A DNA stretch of 64,000 nucleotides from NCBI GenBank assembly GCA_017853885.1, contig JAFMIR010000019.1, positions 1-64,000 of the forward strand, given 5' to 3'. Source of the DNA: Prosthecobacter sp. (GTDB lineage: Bacteria; Verrucomicrobiota; Verrucomicrobiia; Verrucomicrobiales; Verrucomicrobiaceae). This document shows positions 24,146-34,355 of the stretch, piece by piece. The number at the start of each line of letters is the position of its first letter. The first letter of the stretch is position 1. A program made the translations under genes and the position numbers. The notes under the pieces are model-generated. The model searched no databases, was not told the origin of the DNA, and was given only the letters and a program-made list of their open reading frames with translations.

Positions 24146-25849
24146 ATGCCCGATGATGCCAATCCAGTGCAAATCGCCTACTTTTCGATGGAGATCGCCA
24201 TCGATCCTGAGATTCCCACGTACGCAGGTGGACTGGGGGTGCTGGCAGGCGACACGGTACGCGCCGCCGCCGATCTCAGGGTGCCGATGGTGGGGGTAAC
24301 GCTACTACATCGTAAAGGCTACTTTCGCCAAGAGTTGGACGCCAGTGGCTGGCAAAGGGAGCAAGCCTGCGAATGGGATGTCGCTAAGCATCTCGTGGAA
24401 CAGCGTGAACGCGTAACGGTGAGCATAGAAGGTCGTTGCGTGGCCGTGCGAGCATGGAAACATGAAATGAGTGCTGTCAGTGGCTTTAAGGTTCCGCTGT
24501 ATTTTCTTGATACCGATCTACCGGAAAACTCCGCTTGGGACCGCACCTTGACGCACTTTTTGTACGGCGGTGATGCCTTTTACCGTATCTGCCAAGAGGT
24601 TATCCTCGGCATCGGTGGCCTGCGCATGCTACGCGCCCTGGGTTGCACTCAGCTGAAGCGGTTTCACATGAATGAAGGCCATGCGGCGCTACTAGGTCTT
24701 GAACTACTAGATGAATCCGCGCACAAAGCGGGCCGCGTGAACTTTGAAGAAAGGGATGTCGAAACGGTGCGGCAGATGTGCGTTTTCACCACACATACGC
24801 CAGTGTCATCAGGTCATGATCAGTTTCCAAGTGAGCTCGCCACACGCGTGCTTTCCCGAGATGTGATACAACTGCACCCATTTTTCTGTTATGAAGGCGC
24901 CTTGAACATGACCTTTCTGGGATTGAATCTCAGCCATTATGTCAATGGAGTAGCCAAAAAACATGCAGAGACCTCACAGTTGATGTTTGGCCACTACAAG
25001 ATTGATTCCATCACCAACGGCGTGCATGCCGCCACATGGACTTCAACTCCATTCCAGGCACTGTTTGACCGGCATATTCCAGGGTGGCGTGTGGACAACT
25101 TCAGTCTCCGCTTTGCCCACAGTCTTCCTTTGGACGAGATCTGGGACGCCCACCTCGTCACGAAACGTCAGCTCTGTGATCGCGTGCTGCTTGAGAGCGG
25201 TGTGAGTCTCGACCCAGATACATTCACTCTTGGATTTGCGCGGCGAGCCACAGCTTACAAACGAAACGATCTTCTACTACACGACGTGGAGCAGTTGAAT
25301 CGCATCGCCGCAGCGGTTGGACCCTTGCAGATCGTCTATGGTGGCAAGGCTCATCCGAACGACCATCAGGGAAAGGAGACCATCCAACGCATTCTTCGAA
25401 TCAAGGATTCACTTAAACAATCGGTCACCTTGGTGTACCTGCCAGATTATGGAATCGAACTGGCGAAAATCATGACTGCCGGCGTGGATGTATGGCTGAA
25501 CACTCCCCTGCCCCCGCTCGAAGCCTCGGGCACCAGTGGTATGAAGGCGGCTCTCAACGGCGTGCCAAGCCTGAGTGTGCTAGATGGCTGGTGGATCGAG
25601 GGATGGATTGAGGGCGAGACGGGTTGGGCAATAGGAGAGGGATGCGAGGTGGAGCAGAAGCATCCTGATCGCGATGCGTGTGATGCGGCCGCGCTATACA
25701 ACAAATTGGAGCATGTAGTCATGCCGATGTTTTATCAGAATCGGGAACGCTTTTCCGATGTGATGCGTCACTGCATCTCACTGAATGGTTCATTCTTTAA
25801 CACACAACGAATGCTCTCCCAGTATGTCATCAAGGCTTACTTTGAATAG
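24146..25849 (+). CDS. Alpha-glucan (glycogen) phosphorylase, short GT35 type
   Basis: Breaks alpha-1,4-glucan with phosphate to glucose-1-phosphate. The start at 24146 (567 aa) begins just before [12 protein letters not shown], the usual opening of the short, archaeal/bacterial phosphorylase form; the longer frame from 24068 is hydrophobic and unlike the family. Visible motifs: [20 protein letters not shown] near the N-terminus, [30 protein letters not shown], the [14 protein letters not shown] stretch, [13 protein letters not shown] (phosphate-binding Lys), and [14 protein letters not shown] with the PLP-binding lysine. No regulatory N-terminal extension is present. In this island it likely mobilises stored glycogen under energy stress. 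Confidence 0.95.
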   Translation: MPDDANPVQIAYFSMEIAIDPEIPTYAGGLGVLAGDTVRAAADLRVPMVGVTLLHRKGYFRQELDASGWQREQACEWDVAKHLVEQRERVTVSIEGRCVAVRAWKHEMSAVSGFKVPLYFLDTDLPENSAWDRTLTHFLYGGDAFYRICQEVILGIGGLRMLRALGCTQLKRFHMNEGHAALLGLELLDESAHKAGRVNFEERDVETVRQMCVFTTHTPVSSGHDQFPSELATRVLSRDVIQLHPFFCYEGALNMTFLGLNLSHYVNGVAKKHAETSQLMFGHYKIDSITNGVHAATWTSTPFQALFDRHIPGWRVDNFSLRFAHSLPLDEIWDAHLVTKRQLCDRVLLESGVSLDPDTFTLGFARRATAYKRNDLLLHDVEQLNRIAAAVGPLQIVYGGKAHPNDHQGKETIQRILRIKDSLKQSVTLVYLPDYGIELAKIMTAGVDVWLNTPLPPLEASGTSGMKAALNGVPSLSVLDGWWIEGWIEGETGWAIGEGCEVEQKHPDRDACDAAALYNKLEHVVMPMFYQNRERFSDVMRHCISLNGSFFNTQRMLSQYVIKAYFE

Positions 25850-26023
25850 GATGGCAGTAGGCAATGTAGCTGCAGTGAAAACTGAAACAGTGTCATCCAT
25901 CCGCTGAGAATGCTCATGGCGACGGCTCATTGCCGCCTTGCCGGTTTCCTTCAGTCTTGACCACGCCGCAGGCGCAGTCATGCGCACGGCCATATTCGAC
26001 TCATCGAGATTCCTGAAAACCGT

Positions 26024-27163
26024 ATGAAACCCCATCTTAAACTGTTGCTGGTTGGCGATGTCATGCTCGGACGCCATGTGAACGACCGGTTGCGCCTAGA
26101 ATCAGCAGAGTATCCATGGGGCGACCTGCTGCCGCTTTTTCTCGAAGCCGATTGGCGTGCCTGCAATCTGGAGTGCGTGATCACCGATCATGGGGCACCG
26201 TGGGCACGTTCACCGAAAGATTTCCATTTCCAGACAGATGCGAAGAATATTGCCGTGCTCTCAGCGGCGCACATGGATGGTGTATCGTTGGCTAACAACC
26301 ACGCGCTAGACTTCAACCATCGAGGTATGGTCGAGATGATTCGGCTGCTGGATGGCGCTCGGATCGGACACAGTGGAGCGGGCCTGAACCGGGCGGAGGC
26401 CACCCAGTTGGCGATCAGTCAAACAAAGGGGCTGAGAATTGGACTCATTTCATTCACGGACAACGAGCCAGCGTGGGAAGCCGGAGAAGAGCATCCTGGT
26501 GTTTTTTATGTTCCACTGGAGCAGGAAGACTCGCGCAGCTCAGAGCTCCTCGCAAAAATCCGGCAGGCTGCCGCCATGGTAGATCTGCTGATTGTGGCGG
26601 CTCATTGGGGGGGGAATTGGGGCTGCCACCCCCCAGCATCGCATACGCGTATGGCACATCGATTGGTGATGGCAGGTGCGGACGTGGTATTTGGGCACTC
26701 ATCCCATGTGTGCCGCGGGGTGGAGGTGTTTGAAAACGCACTGATCTTGTATTCAACAGGTGATTTTGTGGACGATTACGCGGTGGATCTAGTGGAGCGA
26801 AACGATCGTTCCTTCGCTTTTGAGATCCACGTCGAGGATAAGCGCATTACCCATTTGCATCTGCATCCCACAATCATCCGTGACTGTCAGGCCAGTCAAC
26901 CAGATCTCAACGAAGCAAGACTCATGAATGGTGAAATGCAGCAGCTCTGTGCCTCGCTGGGAACCATGGCTGAAATCTCTGAATCCGGTGACAAACTGGT
27001 CATTCAATTGGAGCCGCATGCCGGGATCAACCTAGAACCTGCAAGCAAAGACTGGTTCGATGACGAACACACTCCTACACGACCGATGATCGGCGCCACC
27101 CGTCACGTTGTCGATTTTAAAAATGGAGATCCGGATACAGGCATCTTCGCAGGGTCTCTTTGA
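26024..27163 (+). CDS. CapA/PgsA-like metallophosphatase family protein
   Basis: 379 residues of the CapA (PGA_cap) family, a calcineurin-like fold. Motifs in order: LLVGDVMLGR (Asp at 12), CNLECVIT (about 48), SLANNHALDFN (about 88), VAAHWGGNW (about 190) and VFGHSSHVCRGVEVF (about 225), which carry the metal-binding Asp, Asn and His residues. No signal peptide or membrane anchor precedes the domain, unlike PgsA/CapA of poly-gamma-glutamate synthesis, and no capB/capC lies nearby, so a role in poly-gamma-glutamate synthesis is doubtful. It precedes a UspA gene by 19 bases, suggesting a stress-related role. The substrate is unknown. Confidence 0.85.
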   Translation: MKPHLKLLLVGDVMLGRHVNDRLRLESAEYPWGDLLPLFLEADWRACNLECVITDHGAPWARSPKDFHFQTDAKNIAVLSAAHMDGVSLANNHALDFNHRGMVEMIRLLDGARIGHSGAGLNRAEATQLAISQTKGLRIGLISFTDNEPAWEAGEEHPGVFYVPLEQEDSRSSELLAKIRQAAAMVDLLIVAAHWGGNWGCHPPASHTRMAHRLVMAGADVVFGHSSHVCRGVEVFENALILYSTGDFVDDYAVDLVERNDRSFAFEIHVEDKRITHLHLHPTIIRDCQASQPDLNEARLMNGEMQQLCASLGTMAEISESGDKLVIQLEPHAGINLEPASKDWFDDEHTPTRPMIGATRHVVDFKNGDPDTGIFAGSL

Positions 27164-27182
27164 AACACTCGCCCATGAATTT

Positions 27183-28499
27183 ATGTCCATTCTTTGTGCG
27201 ACAGACTTTTCCAATCTCGCCCGTTCATCCGCGGACGTAGCCGCATGGCTGGCGGTGAAGATGAAGGCGCCCCTGCGGTTGATTCATTGCATGCACGACT
27301 ACCTAGTCATGGGAGAGCTGCCTGTGGTCATTCCGGACGAAAAACCCATCCGCATGCAACTTAATCAGGAAGCGGAGAGGTTGCGAAAAAAGGGTGCGCA
27401 TGTCGTTGAAGATTTTCGCCACGGGGAGGCGGCATGGGAGGTGATCGCCGCAGCCAAGGAACATCAAGTGGAACTCATTGTGTTGGGTTCTACTGGCCAT
27501 GGTGCGGGAAACTGGTTGCTGGGCAGTGTCGCAGAACAAGTGGCAGAGAGTTCACCGGTGCCAGCCTTGGTGCTAAGCCATCCTCAGGAGATCATCGAAT
27601 GGCTTGCAAAACAGAAAGAGCTTGAGGTGCTACTCGGCGCGGACCTCGGGCATCATTCGCCCAGTTCAATCACATGGATCAAAAGATTGGCAGAACTCGG
27701 TCCTCTGAAGGTAACTGCGGCACATATTCATTCAGCGGTTGATGATAGCGACGACTTGGAAAGCCACCAAGCCCGCGAGCGGGATGTCTGGGATCAAGTG
27801 CATGCAGGCCTAGGTGAATTGCCTGTCACAGTGCATGTGCGTGAAACAACAGGCGATCCGCGACGGCAGTTCGTCAACCTAGTCAAAGAGAAGAATCCCG
27901 GACTAGTCGTATTGGGCTGCCATCAACGTCATGGGTGGCGCAGACTGGGTTCCTCGTCATTTTCCCGACGAGTGCTGGCCCAAGCCATGACCAACGCGCT
28001 TTGCATTCCATTGGCGGAACAAGTGCTCCCAGACTCCATTCCATCCATTCACAGGGTGCTCGTGGCGGCGGATCTTGGAGAGTCCACTGCGGAACAACTG
28101 CGCCGCGCCCAAGGCCTACTGACAGGTGATGGCTCATTGTGCTTGGTGCATGTCTGCCATGAGCCAGAGCGTATTGTGAATCCACTGAATGCTTCCGAGA
28201 TCTACTTTGATCATTCCTTGGCCACAGCAAGGGAACGACGTGAGGCAGCGGAAAAAATCCAAAACCTGCCTAACATTTTAACCCATCGCGAGGGCGTTCA
28301 TTTTCAATCTGAAATTTTCATTGATCATGATATCGCCGGCACAATTTGCACAGCAGCGGAACGATTCGGGGCAGATGTGATCTGCATGGGTAGCAAGGGC
28401 CACTCACGTATCGCGAACGCACTTCTGGGTTCGACTGTGCAGGCCGTGCTCGCCCGCACACATCTTCCGGTTTTTGTCATACCTCCTCCATCTGCATGA
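27183..28499 (+). CDS. Triple-domain universal stress protein
   Basis: 438 residues made of three UspA-like units: about 1-140, 155-295 and 300-436. Each starts with a beta strand and an Asp (ILCATDFSN, VLLGADLGH, VLVAADLGE). The third unit has a full ATP-binding loop, MGSKGHSRIANALLGSTVQ, matching G-x2-G-x9-G-S/T. The first is close to it (GSTGHGAGNWLLGS). The second, GCHQRHGWRRLGSSS, is degenerate. Start chosen at ATG 27183, since the longer frame would run into the CapA-like gene. Tandem pairs are common in the family; three units are less so. Expected to bind nucleotide in the cytoplasm; targets unknown. Confidence 0.9.
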   Translation: MSILCATDFSNLARSSADVAAWLAVKMKAPLRLIHCMHDYLVMGELPVVIPDEKPIRMQLNQEAERLRKKGAHVVEDFRHGEAAWEVIAAAKEHQVELIVLGSTGHGAGNWLLGSVAEQVAESSPVPALVLSHPQEIIEWLAKQKELEVLLGADLGHHSPSSITWIKRLAELGPLKVTAAHIHSAVDDSDDLESHQARERDVWDQVHAGLGELPVTVHVRETTGDPRRQFVNLVKEKNPGLVVLGCHQRHGWRRLGSSSFSRRVLAQAMTNALCIPLAEQVLPDSIPSIHRVLVAADLGESTAEQLRRAQGLLTGDGSLCLVHVCHEPERIVNPLNASEIYFDHSLATARERREAAEKIQNLPNILTHREGVHFQSEIFIDHDIAGTICTAAERFGADVICMGSKGHSRIANALLGSTVQAVLARTHLPVFVIPPPSA

Positions 28500-28519
28500 G
28501 CCTTTGATTCCACACGACG

Positions 28520-29320
28520 ATGAACAAGATTGTTCCCATCTTCCAAAAAGTGCGCGCCAGAAAGCCGTCCATGAAAAGACGCTCTGGCCTGAGCTTCTTA
28601 ACCGGATCTGTGGTGCCTCATCTTGAAACCACCAAGCCAAACACGTCGGCTATGATTCAAAAGCAGGTGCGCATGCCTTTGGAAGGTGTGATTTTAAATG
28701 GGGATCTTTTTCTGCCTAAGGATGCTTGTGGCATCGTGATTTTTGCCCACGGCAGTGGCAGCAGCCGTCAAAGCCCGCGCAACCAATATGTGGCAGAAGT
28801 GCTTCACGACACGGGTTTAGGAACACTGCTCTTCGATCTCTTGACCGATGCGGAGGAAAAAGCTGACGAGATGACCAAGAATCTGTGTTTTAACATTGAG
28901 GTGCTGGCCTCAAGGCTTGTGGGAGCCACCCAATGGGTGATGCGTCAGCCTGAGACAGGCGATCTGCCCAGAGGATATTTCGGCGCCAGCACTGGAGCTG
29001 GTGCCGCACTAGTAGCCGCTGCTCGGCTGGGAACCAACATCGCGGCCGTGGTTTCCCGCGGTGGACGTCCAGACCTCGCTGGCAAAGCGCTTGCGGATGT
29101 GAGATCTCCCACATTACTGATTGTGGGAGAACAGGATCCGCTGGTGCTTCGTCTGAATGAACGGGAGTTTGCCCAAATGGGCTGCGAGAAGGCGTTCAAG
29201 GTCATCAACGGAGCCACACACCTTTTCCAAGAACCGGGGAAGCTGGAGGAAGTGGCAGGATTAAGCGCAAACTGGTTTCAGCGTCATCTGAGGCCGCAAG
29301 AAGATGAGGCTCAGCCATGA
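28520..29320 (+). CDS. Alpha/beta hydrolase (dienelactone hydrolase-like)
   Basis: 266 residues. After a basic N-terminal tail (to about 45, where ATG 28649 could be an alternative start), the fold is clear: oxyanion loop FAHGSGSSRQSPRNQYVA, nucleophile elbow GYFGASTGAGAAL (Ser about 156), acid in VGEQDPLV (Asp about 205) and His in INGATHLF (about 232). This arrangement fits small cytoplasmic esterases/hydrolases found beside phosphoribosyltransferase genes in stress clusters, where the two may even be fused. The stop overlaps the next start by ATGA, a strong sign of joint expression. The substrate is unknown. Confidence 0.85.
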   Translation: MNKIVPIFQKVRARKPSMKRRSGLSFLTGSVVPHLETTKPNTSAMIQKQVRMPLEGVILNGDLFLPKDACGIVIFAHGSGSSRQSPRNQYVAEVLHDTGLGTLLFDLLTDAEEKADEMTKNLCFNIEVLASRLVGATQWVMRQPETGDLPRGYFGASTGAGAALVAAARLGTNIAAVVSRGGRPDLAGKALADVRSPTLLIVGEQDPLVLRLNEREFAQMGCEKAFKVINGATHLFQEPGKLEEVAGLSANWFQRHLRPQEDEAQP

Positions 29321-30045
29321 CTTATCATAAGTTCAAAAACCGTTCTCATGCTGGCAAAGCCCTAGCGGCTGAGCTCGCCGAACGTGTACACTTGGAAAAC
29401 GCAATCGTGCTGGCGCTGCCGAGAGGAGGTGTGCCGGTGGCTTATGAAGTCGCCGCACGTCTTCAAGCGCCATTGGACGTCGTCGTTGTCCGCAAACTCG
29501 GCGTTCCAGGACACGAAGAACTCGCGATGGGTGCCATCGCCAGCGGTGGAGTTCGAGTTATCAACGAAATGCTTGTGTGGAATGGTGATATTTCTCAAGA
29601 AACCATCGACCTAGTCGCAGAGCATGAAATGCATGAATTGAGGCGTCGGGAGATCGCTTATCGGGGACATGAAGGCGCGCCTGACATTCAAGGTAAGATG
29701 GTCCTGCTTGTGGACGACGGAATCGCCACCGGATCGACCATGCTAGCAGCGCTCAAGGCAATTCGCTCACAGCGGCCTGCACGTATCATTGTGGCCGTTC
29801 CTGTAGCGCCACCGGAGACTTGGGCTCAGATGAATGGGGTGGCTGACGAACTGGTCTGCCTCATCATGCCTGAGGTTTTTGAGTCCGTTGGACAGTGGTA
29901 TGAAGATTTTAGCCAGACCTGTGATGAGGAGGTAACACGGCTCCTAAATGCGTCTGGCCGCCGAGCTTCCACAAGAAATCTTTCAAGCATCACCTCCACC
30001 AAACACGCGAGCATTTCTCCTGTTCAGGAAAGTTTTTCCGCATAA
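29317..30045 (+). CDS. Type I phosphoribosyltransferase-fold protein
   Basis: 242 residues with the PRPP-binding signature VLLVDDGIATGSTM (about 129-142). The N-terminal part (ENAIVLALPRGGVPVAYEVA, then LDVVVVRKLGVPGHEELAMG) matches the family of orphan phosphoribosyltransferases that accompany dienelactone hydrolases and universal stress proteins. No base-specific hood domain is recognisable, so the acceptor cannot be named. Coupled to the hydrolase gene by ATGA overlap. The C-terminal 25 residues are low complexity. In such clusters it is often considered part of a stress response rather than core nucleotide salvage; this is inference. Confidence 0.87.
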   Translation: MTYHKFKNRSHAGKALAAELAERVHLENAIVLALPRGGVPVAYEVAARLQAPLDVVVVRKLGVPGHEELAMGAIASGGVRVINEMLVWNGDISQETIDLVAEHEMHELRRREIAYRGHEGAPDIQGKMVLLVDDGIATGSTMLAALKAIRSQRPARIIVAVPVAPPETWAQMNGVADELVCLIMPEVFESVGQWYEDFSQTCDEEVTRLLNASGRRASTRNLSSITSTKHASISPVQESFSA

Positions 30046-30053
30046 CGACCTCA

Positions 30054-30695
30054 ATGAGTGCGCCAACCCAACACATCGACAACTTGATTGGCAGCAAGTG
30101 GTCTCATCTTCAGAAGACAGACGCATCAGTCATGACACATCGGACGTCTCTGGTCGGCTGCAACCAACCATCAAGCACGTTGCTTGCCCAGGAGATCGTC
30201 CATTGCGAATCCGATCATCACGGTGAATCCCCCGCCCTTCTACGCAGCACCATGCACGATGATCATGGTAGCTACATGGTCATATCCATCGATCTTCCAG
30301 CATCCCAAAAAGATGCCTACCATGCATGGGTTCACCTCTCTGATGCGCCCTATTTTATGAAAGGCCTTGATGAATGTTCGTCGTGCCCATCCAAACGAGA
30401 CACATGGCGTGTCAGCACTCCAGTGGAAGAGTTTAGCTGGAGGGCCAACGTATTTGGAAACGTCCCTCCTGAAAAAATCACATGGGAGAAAAGAGCGGGC
30501 ATAACTCATGCGAATTTCGGCTCGATTGCTTTTGAGCCAGTTGCGAAAGAACGATGCCGGCTCATGTTACAAATCGCTTTCGATATGGATGCGGCCAATC
30601 GAAGGCTGGGTGATCCGATGCCATCAATTGCCCCACTTTTGGAGGGTTGCCTCCGCCGATTTATGGATCTTGTGCGGGCTTCAAGCTCATGTTGA
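30054..30695 (+). CDS. SRPBCC/polyketide cyclase-like protein
   Basis: 213 residues. Residues about 70-205 have the START-like SRPBCC pattern: YMVISIDLPASQKDAYHAWV then FMKGLDEC (first strand and helices), EFSWRANVFGNVPPEKITWE (central strands), CRLMLQIAFDMD, and a long C-terminal helix. The first 68 residues are less ordered and may include a misplaced start (another ATG at 30132), but the chosen ATG lies 8 bases after the previous stop. Proteins of this fold bind small hydrophobic ligands; the related ones next to Usp and Hsp20 genes have no assigned ligand. It closes the stress cluster and is followed by a terminator. Confidence 0.7.
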   Translation: MSAPTQHIDNLIGSKWSHLQKTDASVMTHRTSLVGCNQPSSTLLAQEIVHCESDHHGESPALLRSTMHDDHGSYMVISIDLPASQKDAYHAWVHLSDAPYFMKGLDECSSCPSKRDTWRVSTPVEEFSWRANVFGNVPPEKITWEKRAGITHANFGSIAFEPVAKERCRLMLQIAFDMDAANRRLGDPMPSIAPLLEGCLRRFMDLVRASSSC

Positions 30696-30711
30696 AAATC
30701 CAGTGAGTAAA

Positions 30712-30745
30712 AAAGGCCCAGCGATAGTTTCGCCAGGCCTTTCTT
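30712..30745. terminator. Bidirectional terminator between the stress cluster and typA
   Basis: AAAGGCC (30712-30718) pairs with GGCCTTT (30736-30742) across a 17-base loop. The A-run before and the T/C-rich run after let it work for both converging genes. Confidence 0.7.
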
Positions 30746-30774
30746 CCAAGTAAATCATTCTCAAGAGATCAGAA

Positions 30775-32613
30775 TCACGCGCCTTCCAGTTCAGCCTCGA
30801 GCTTTTTGCGCTCACGCAGACGTGTGTTGTGATCAAGGATTCGCTTACGCAGGCGAATGGACTTCGGAGTGGCTTCTACCAGTTCATCTGGAGCGATGTA
30901 CTCAATCGCACGCTCCAAGCCAAATCGAATAGGCGGAGCCAGCTGGGCATTTTTGTCATTTCCAGCGCTGCGGAAGTTGGTGAGCTGCTTCGAGCGAGTC
31001 GGATTCACCGGCAGATCGTCAGTGCGGGGATTCTCACCGACAAGCATGCCATCATACACCTGATCACCTGGAGCAATAAACAGCTTTCCACGTTCCTGAA
31101 TGGTATCCAAGGCATAACTGGTTGCTTCACCGGCTTCGGTGCTCACCAGCGTGCCAGTCGAGCGGGTCTGCATCGGACCGGCATGCGCAGCGTATTCGCG
31201 GAACAGATGGCTGTGAATGCCGTGGCCACTGGTAAGATTCATCAGCTCGAATTCAAATCCGATCAGACCCCGGGTGGGAACGTACGCGGTGATGCTGGTG
31301 CGATTGTGCGCAGCTTCCATGTTCTCAATACGACCTTTGCGTTCTGAGATGGACTTCATCACACCGCCCAGATATTCGTCCGGCACATCCACATAGAGAG
31401 TTTCGAACGGTTCCATCAATTGGTCGCCTTCCTTGTGCATGATGACCATCGGCCTCGAGACAAGGACTTCAAAACCCTCGCGCCGCATCTGCTCCACGAG
31501 AATGGCGATCTGCATGGCACCTCGAGCGCTGACATCGAATATGCCCGCTGTATCCGTGTCTTTGACGCTGATAGTCACATTCATTTTCTGCTCGCGGTCA
31601 AGACGATCACGGATCTTGCGGGAGGTCACGTGGTCACCCTCACGGCCCGCCAAGGGACCATCGTTCACGGCAAACTGCATCACGATGGTCGGTGGGTCGA
31701 TTGCAACGAAGGGCAGCGCTTTGGCCTCCGCAGAACCGGCCACAGTCTGGCCGATATCCACATCCTCAAATCCAGAAATCCCCACAATGTCACCCGCAGT
31801 GCCTTCAACGGAGTCGCTGGTGGTGAGCGTGGTGTATTGGAAGACTTTGGTGACTTTGATTCGCTTCGCGGGATCACCCTCAGACTTCCCGAGCAGCCAG
31901 ATGGAATCACCCATCTTCACGCTGCCGCGAGTAACCTTGCCAATGGCCACACGACCGACGAAATTGTCCCAATCGATGTTCGAGACCAGCATCTCAAAGC
32001 AGCCCTCTGGCTCCGCTTTGGGAGGCGGGATATGCTTCACGATCTGCCCGAGCAGGAACGTCATGTCATGCTTCTCTCCCTCCTTGGAATCGCTGACCCA
32101 GCCGGCACGCGCGCTGCCGTAAACAAAAGGTGCGTTGAACTGTTCGTCGTTCGCATGGAGATCGAGCAGCAATTCCAGCACCTTGTCATGCACTTGATCC
32201 GGCTGAATGTGCGGACGGTCCATCTTGTTGATGAGCACGATTGGCTTGATGCCCTGTTCCAGTGCCTTCTTCAACACGAAACGGGTCTGGGCCTGGGGGC
32301 CTTCATACGCATCGACCACGAGCATCACTCCATCGACCATCTTCATCACACGTTCCACCTCGCCGCCGAAGTCGGCGTGGCCGGGAGTATCGACTATATT
32401 GATGATATGCCCGTTCCAGTGAACGGATGTATTCTTGGCCTTGATGGTGATTCCTTTCTCACGCTCGAGATCCATGCTGTCCATGGCACGCTCGGCAATG
32501 GCTTGATTTTCACGGAAATTGCCGCTGGCGCGCAGCAGGCCGTCAACGAGCGTCGTTTTGCCGTGATCGACGTGCGCGATGATGGCGATGTTGCGGATTT
32601 TATCAGGGGTCAT
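30775..32613 (-). CDS. typA: Ribosome-binding translational GTPase TypA/BipA
   Basis: 612 residues, full length for the family. GTPase motifs: G1 [10 protein letters not shown] (about 14-23), G2 and switch region [21 protein letters not shown]3 [11 protein letters not shown]4 NKMDR. Domain II (about 205-300), domain III and an EF-G-like domain V follow ([15 protein letters not shown]), and the unique C-terminal domain contains [19 protein letters not shown] and [12 protein letters not shown]. TypA binds the ribosome and helps 50S assembly and growth under cold or other stress. It is transcribed toward the SRPBCC gene, with a shared terminator. dnaB lies 97 bases upstream on the same strand. 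Confidence 0.98.
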   Translation of the reverse strand: MTPDKIRNIAIIAHVDHGKTTLVDGLLRASGNFRENQAIAERAMDSMDLEREKGITIKAKNTSVHWNGHIINIVDTPGHADFGGEVERVMKMVDGVMLVVDAYEGPQAQTRFVLKKALEQGIKPIVLINKMDRPHIQPDQVHDKVLELLLDLHANDEQFNAPFVYGSARAGWVSDSKEGEKHDMTFLLGQIVKHIPPPKAEPEGCFEMLVSNIDWDNFVGRVAIGKVTRGSVKMGDSIWLLGKSEGDPAKRIKVTKVFQYTTLTTSDSVEGTAGDIVGISGFEDVDIGQTVAGSAEAKALPFVAIDPPTIVMQFAVNDGPLAGREGDHVTSRKIRDRLDREQKMNVTISVKDTDTAGIFDVSARGAMQIAILVEQMRREGFEVLVSRPMVIMHKEGDQLMEPFETLYVDVPDEYLGGVMKSISERKGRIENMEAAHNRTSITAYVPTRGLIGFEFELMNLTSGHGIHSHLFREYAAHAGPMQTRSTGTLVSTEAGEATSYALDTIQERGKLFIAPGDQVYDGMLVGENPRTDDLPVNPTRSKQLTNFRSAGNDKNAQLAPPIRFGLERAIEYIAPDELVEATPKSIRLRKRILDHNTRLRERKKLEAELEGA

Positions 32614-32710
32614 GGGGTAGGGCTTGGGGGAAAAGGGCGCGGAGACTAGCCGCGATTACCCCAATGGCAACCGATCCCTCGTGATGAAATCTTCTGTGGC
32701 CTTTGTTCGC

Positions 32711-34216
32711 TTAGGGCGATTCGGCTTCCTCGGTGCGTTCCACAAAGCGCATGGCGTGGTCAATGAAGCGCAAATGGACGTCATCGGTAGGTCCATTTCG
32801 GTTCTTGGCGATGATGAGCATGGCCTCGCCGCGCTTCTTTTCTTCTTCCTCCTCGTCACCGACTTCCATTTTCGCTCCAGCGTAGTCGGCGCGGGTCAGC
32901 AGCCCAACCATGTCGGCATCTTGCTCGATGGAACCGGACTCACGCAGGTCGGAAAGGACTGGACGCTGTCCCTTGCGACTTTCGACGGCTCGGTTGAGCT
33001 GCGCTAGCACAATCACGGGGATGTTAAGCTCCTTAGCAATGCCTTTGATCCCGGCAGATATCTCTGCAATCTCAATTTGGCGGTTGTCTTTGGCCCGGCG
33101 GCTACCGCTGGTGACGAGCTGCAAATAGTCAATCATGATCATCTGCACGTCATACTGCTTTTTTAATCGCCTAGCCTTGGCGCGCATCTCCATGATGTCG
33201 AGACCGGGTGTCTCATCGATGAAAATCTGCGCCTTCTGAAGGTCGCGAGTCGCCTTCGCCAACGCGTCCTGCTGGGCACGCGAAAGCAGGCCCCTAGAAA
33301 GATCCTGCATGCTTAGACGAGCGCGGGACACCAGCAAACGCCGGACAAGCATTGTGGCACTCATTTCGAGCGAAAACACCACGCAGGGCTTGCTGCAGTC
33401 CACCGCGATATGCTCGACAATATTCATCGCGAGGGAGGTTTTTCCCATCGATGGGCGAGCGGCAATAACAAACATTTCACCGCCTTGCAACCCGCTGCTC
33501 ATTTGGTCGAGTTTCAAATAGCCGGTCGAGAGGCCGCGGAGCTGCCCGGGATGCTCGATCATGTATTGAATGCTCTCAATGGCATCCATCACATGCTGAC
33601 TGAGTGTTTTGATTCCCTCCTTAGCCCCGACAGAGGAACGCACCGCCAACGCACGCTGCTCCGCGTGGTCGAGCACCGTGTCGATATCCTCGTCTAGCTG
33701 CTCCCTTCCATGTTCATAGGCGTAATGAATGTTTAATGAGGAGGCGTGGATCAACTCACGAAGAATGTGCTTCTCCATGACGATCTTTTTGTAGTGGGGA
33801 AAGTGCGCCGGAATCGGAACAAAAGTAAACAAATCGCTGATCGCCGCTGCTCCACCCACCTTGTCGAGCAGGTTCTGATCCCGCAGGGCATGAGTGACCG
33901 TAACAGGGTCGATCGGCAGGTTTTTGTCGTAAAACTCTAACAGCTTCTCGTAGATCGTGCGGTTCGCATCATGGTAAAAGGCATGCTCAGGCAAATTGAC
34001 CCGACAATCCGGTAGGCGTTCATTTGGATCTTGGAGCAGGCAGGAAAGAACCCCCTTCTCTGCCTCGTCGGAGAAAGGCAGCGCACGGTTGATCGAGGCG
34101 AGCAACTCCTCGGCTGAAGGCACTTCATGGCGTTTTTTAAACGTATTCTTCTCAGGGTTCTGAGAAGCAGCTGACGCGCTGTTGGGCGAAGAGGGAGGTG
34201 TTGCGGGATCAGCCAT
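32711..34216 (-). CDS. dnaB: Replicative DNA helicase DnaB
   Basis: 501 residues from the ATG at 34216, chosen because the longer frame adds Arg/Lys-rich sequence from the intergenic promoter region. After a Ser/Pro/Ala-rich tail of about 30 residues comes the DnaB N-terminal domain, starting LPFSDEAEKGVLSCLL, which binds primase. The RecA-like motor follows a linker: Walker A ARPSMGKTSLAMN (about 250-260), the B-motif region MIMIDYLQLVTSG, and the sensor-type block LAQLNRAVESRKGQRP with the arginine finger. It unwinds DNA ahead of the fork as a hexamer. dnaN lies less than 3 kb away. Divergent from the Sel1-repeat gene. Confidence 0.97.
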   Translation of the reverse strand: MADPATPPSSPNSASAASQNPEKNTFKKRHEVPSAEELLASINRALPFSDEAEKGVLSCLLQDPNERLPDCRVNLPEHAFYHDANRTIYEKLLEFYDKNLPIDPVTVTHALRDQNLLDKVGGAAAISDLFTFVPIPAHFPHYKKIVMEKHILRELIHASSLNIHYAYEHGREQLDEDIDTVLDHAEQRALAVRSSVGAKEGIKTLSQHVMDAIESIQYMIEHPGQLRGLSTGYLKLDQMSSGLQGGEMFVIAARPSMGKTSLAMNIVEHIAVDCSKPCVVFSLEMSATMLVRRLLVSRARLSMQDLSRGLLSRAQQDALAKATRDLQKAQIFIDETPGLDIMEMRAKARRLKKQYDVQMIMIDYLQLVTSGSRRAKDNRQIEIAEISAGIKGIAKELNIPVIVLAQLNRAVESRKGQRPVLSDLRESGSIEQDADMVGLLTRADYAGAKMEVGDEEEEEKKRGEAMLIIAKNRNGPTDDVHLRFIDHAMRFVERTEEAESP

Positions 34217-34355
34217 GAAACAAGGGATCAAAGGTGGCAGCATGAATGATTCGCCACGGCGAACAAACAAAGACTTGCTTTTTTTACACTTTATCTCGAA
34301 AAATGAACGCTTCTGACCTAACTGGGTCTTAAGTCCTCTCCTTCCACAACCACCT

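Noticed and set aside
26024..27163. Poly-gamma-glutamate capsule synthesis gene
   Set aside because: The CapA-like protein lacks a membrane anchor and no capB or capC lies nearby; the family link is real but the capsule role is not supported.
31420..32649. Long open frame (409 codons) on the plus strand opposite typA
   Set aside because: It mirrors typA exactly, has no family motif, and reads as His/Asp-rich antisense sequence; typA is complete and canonical on the other strand.
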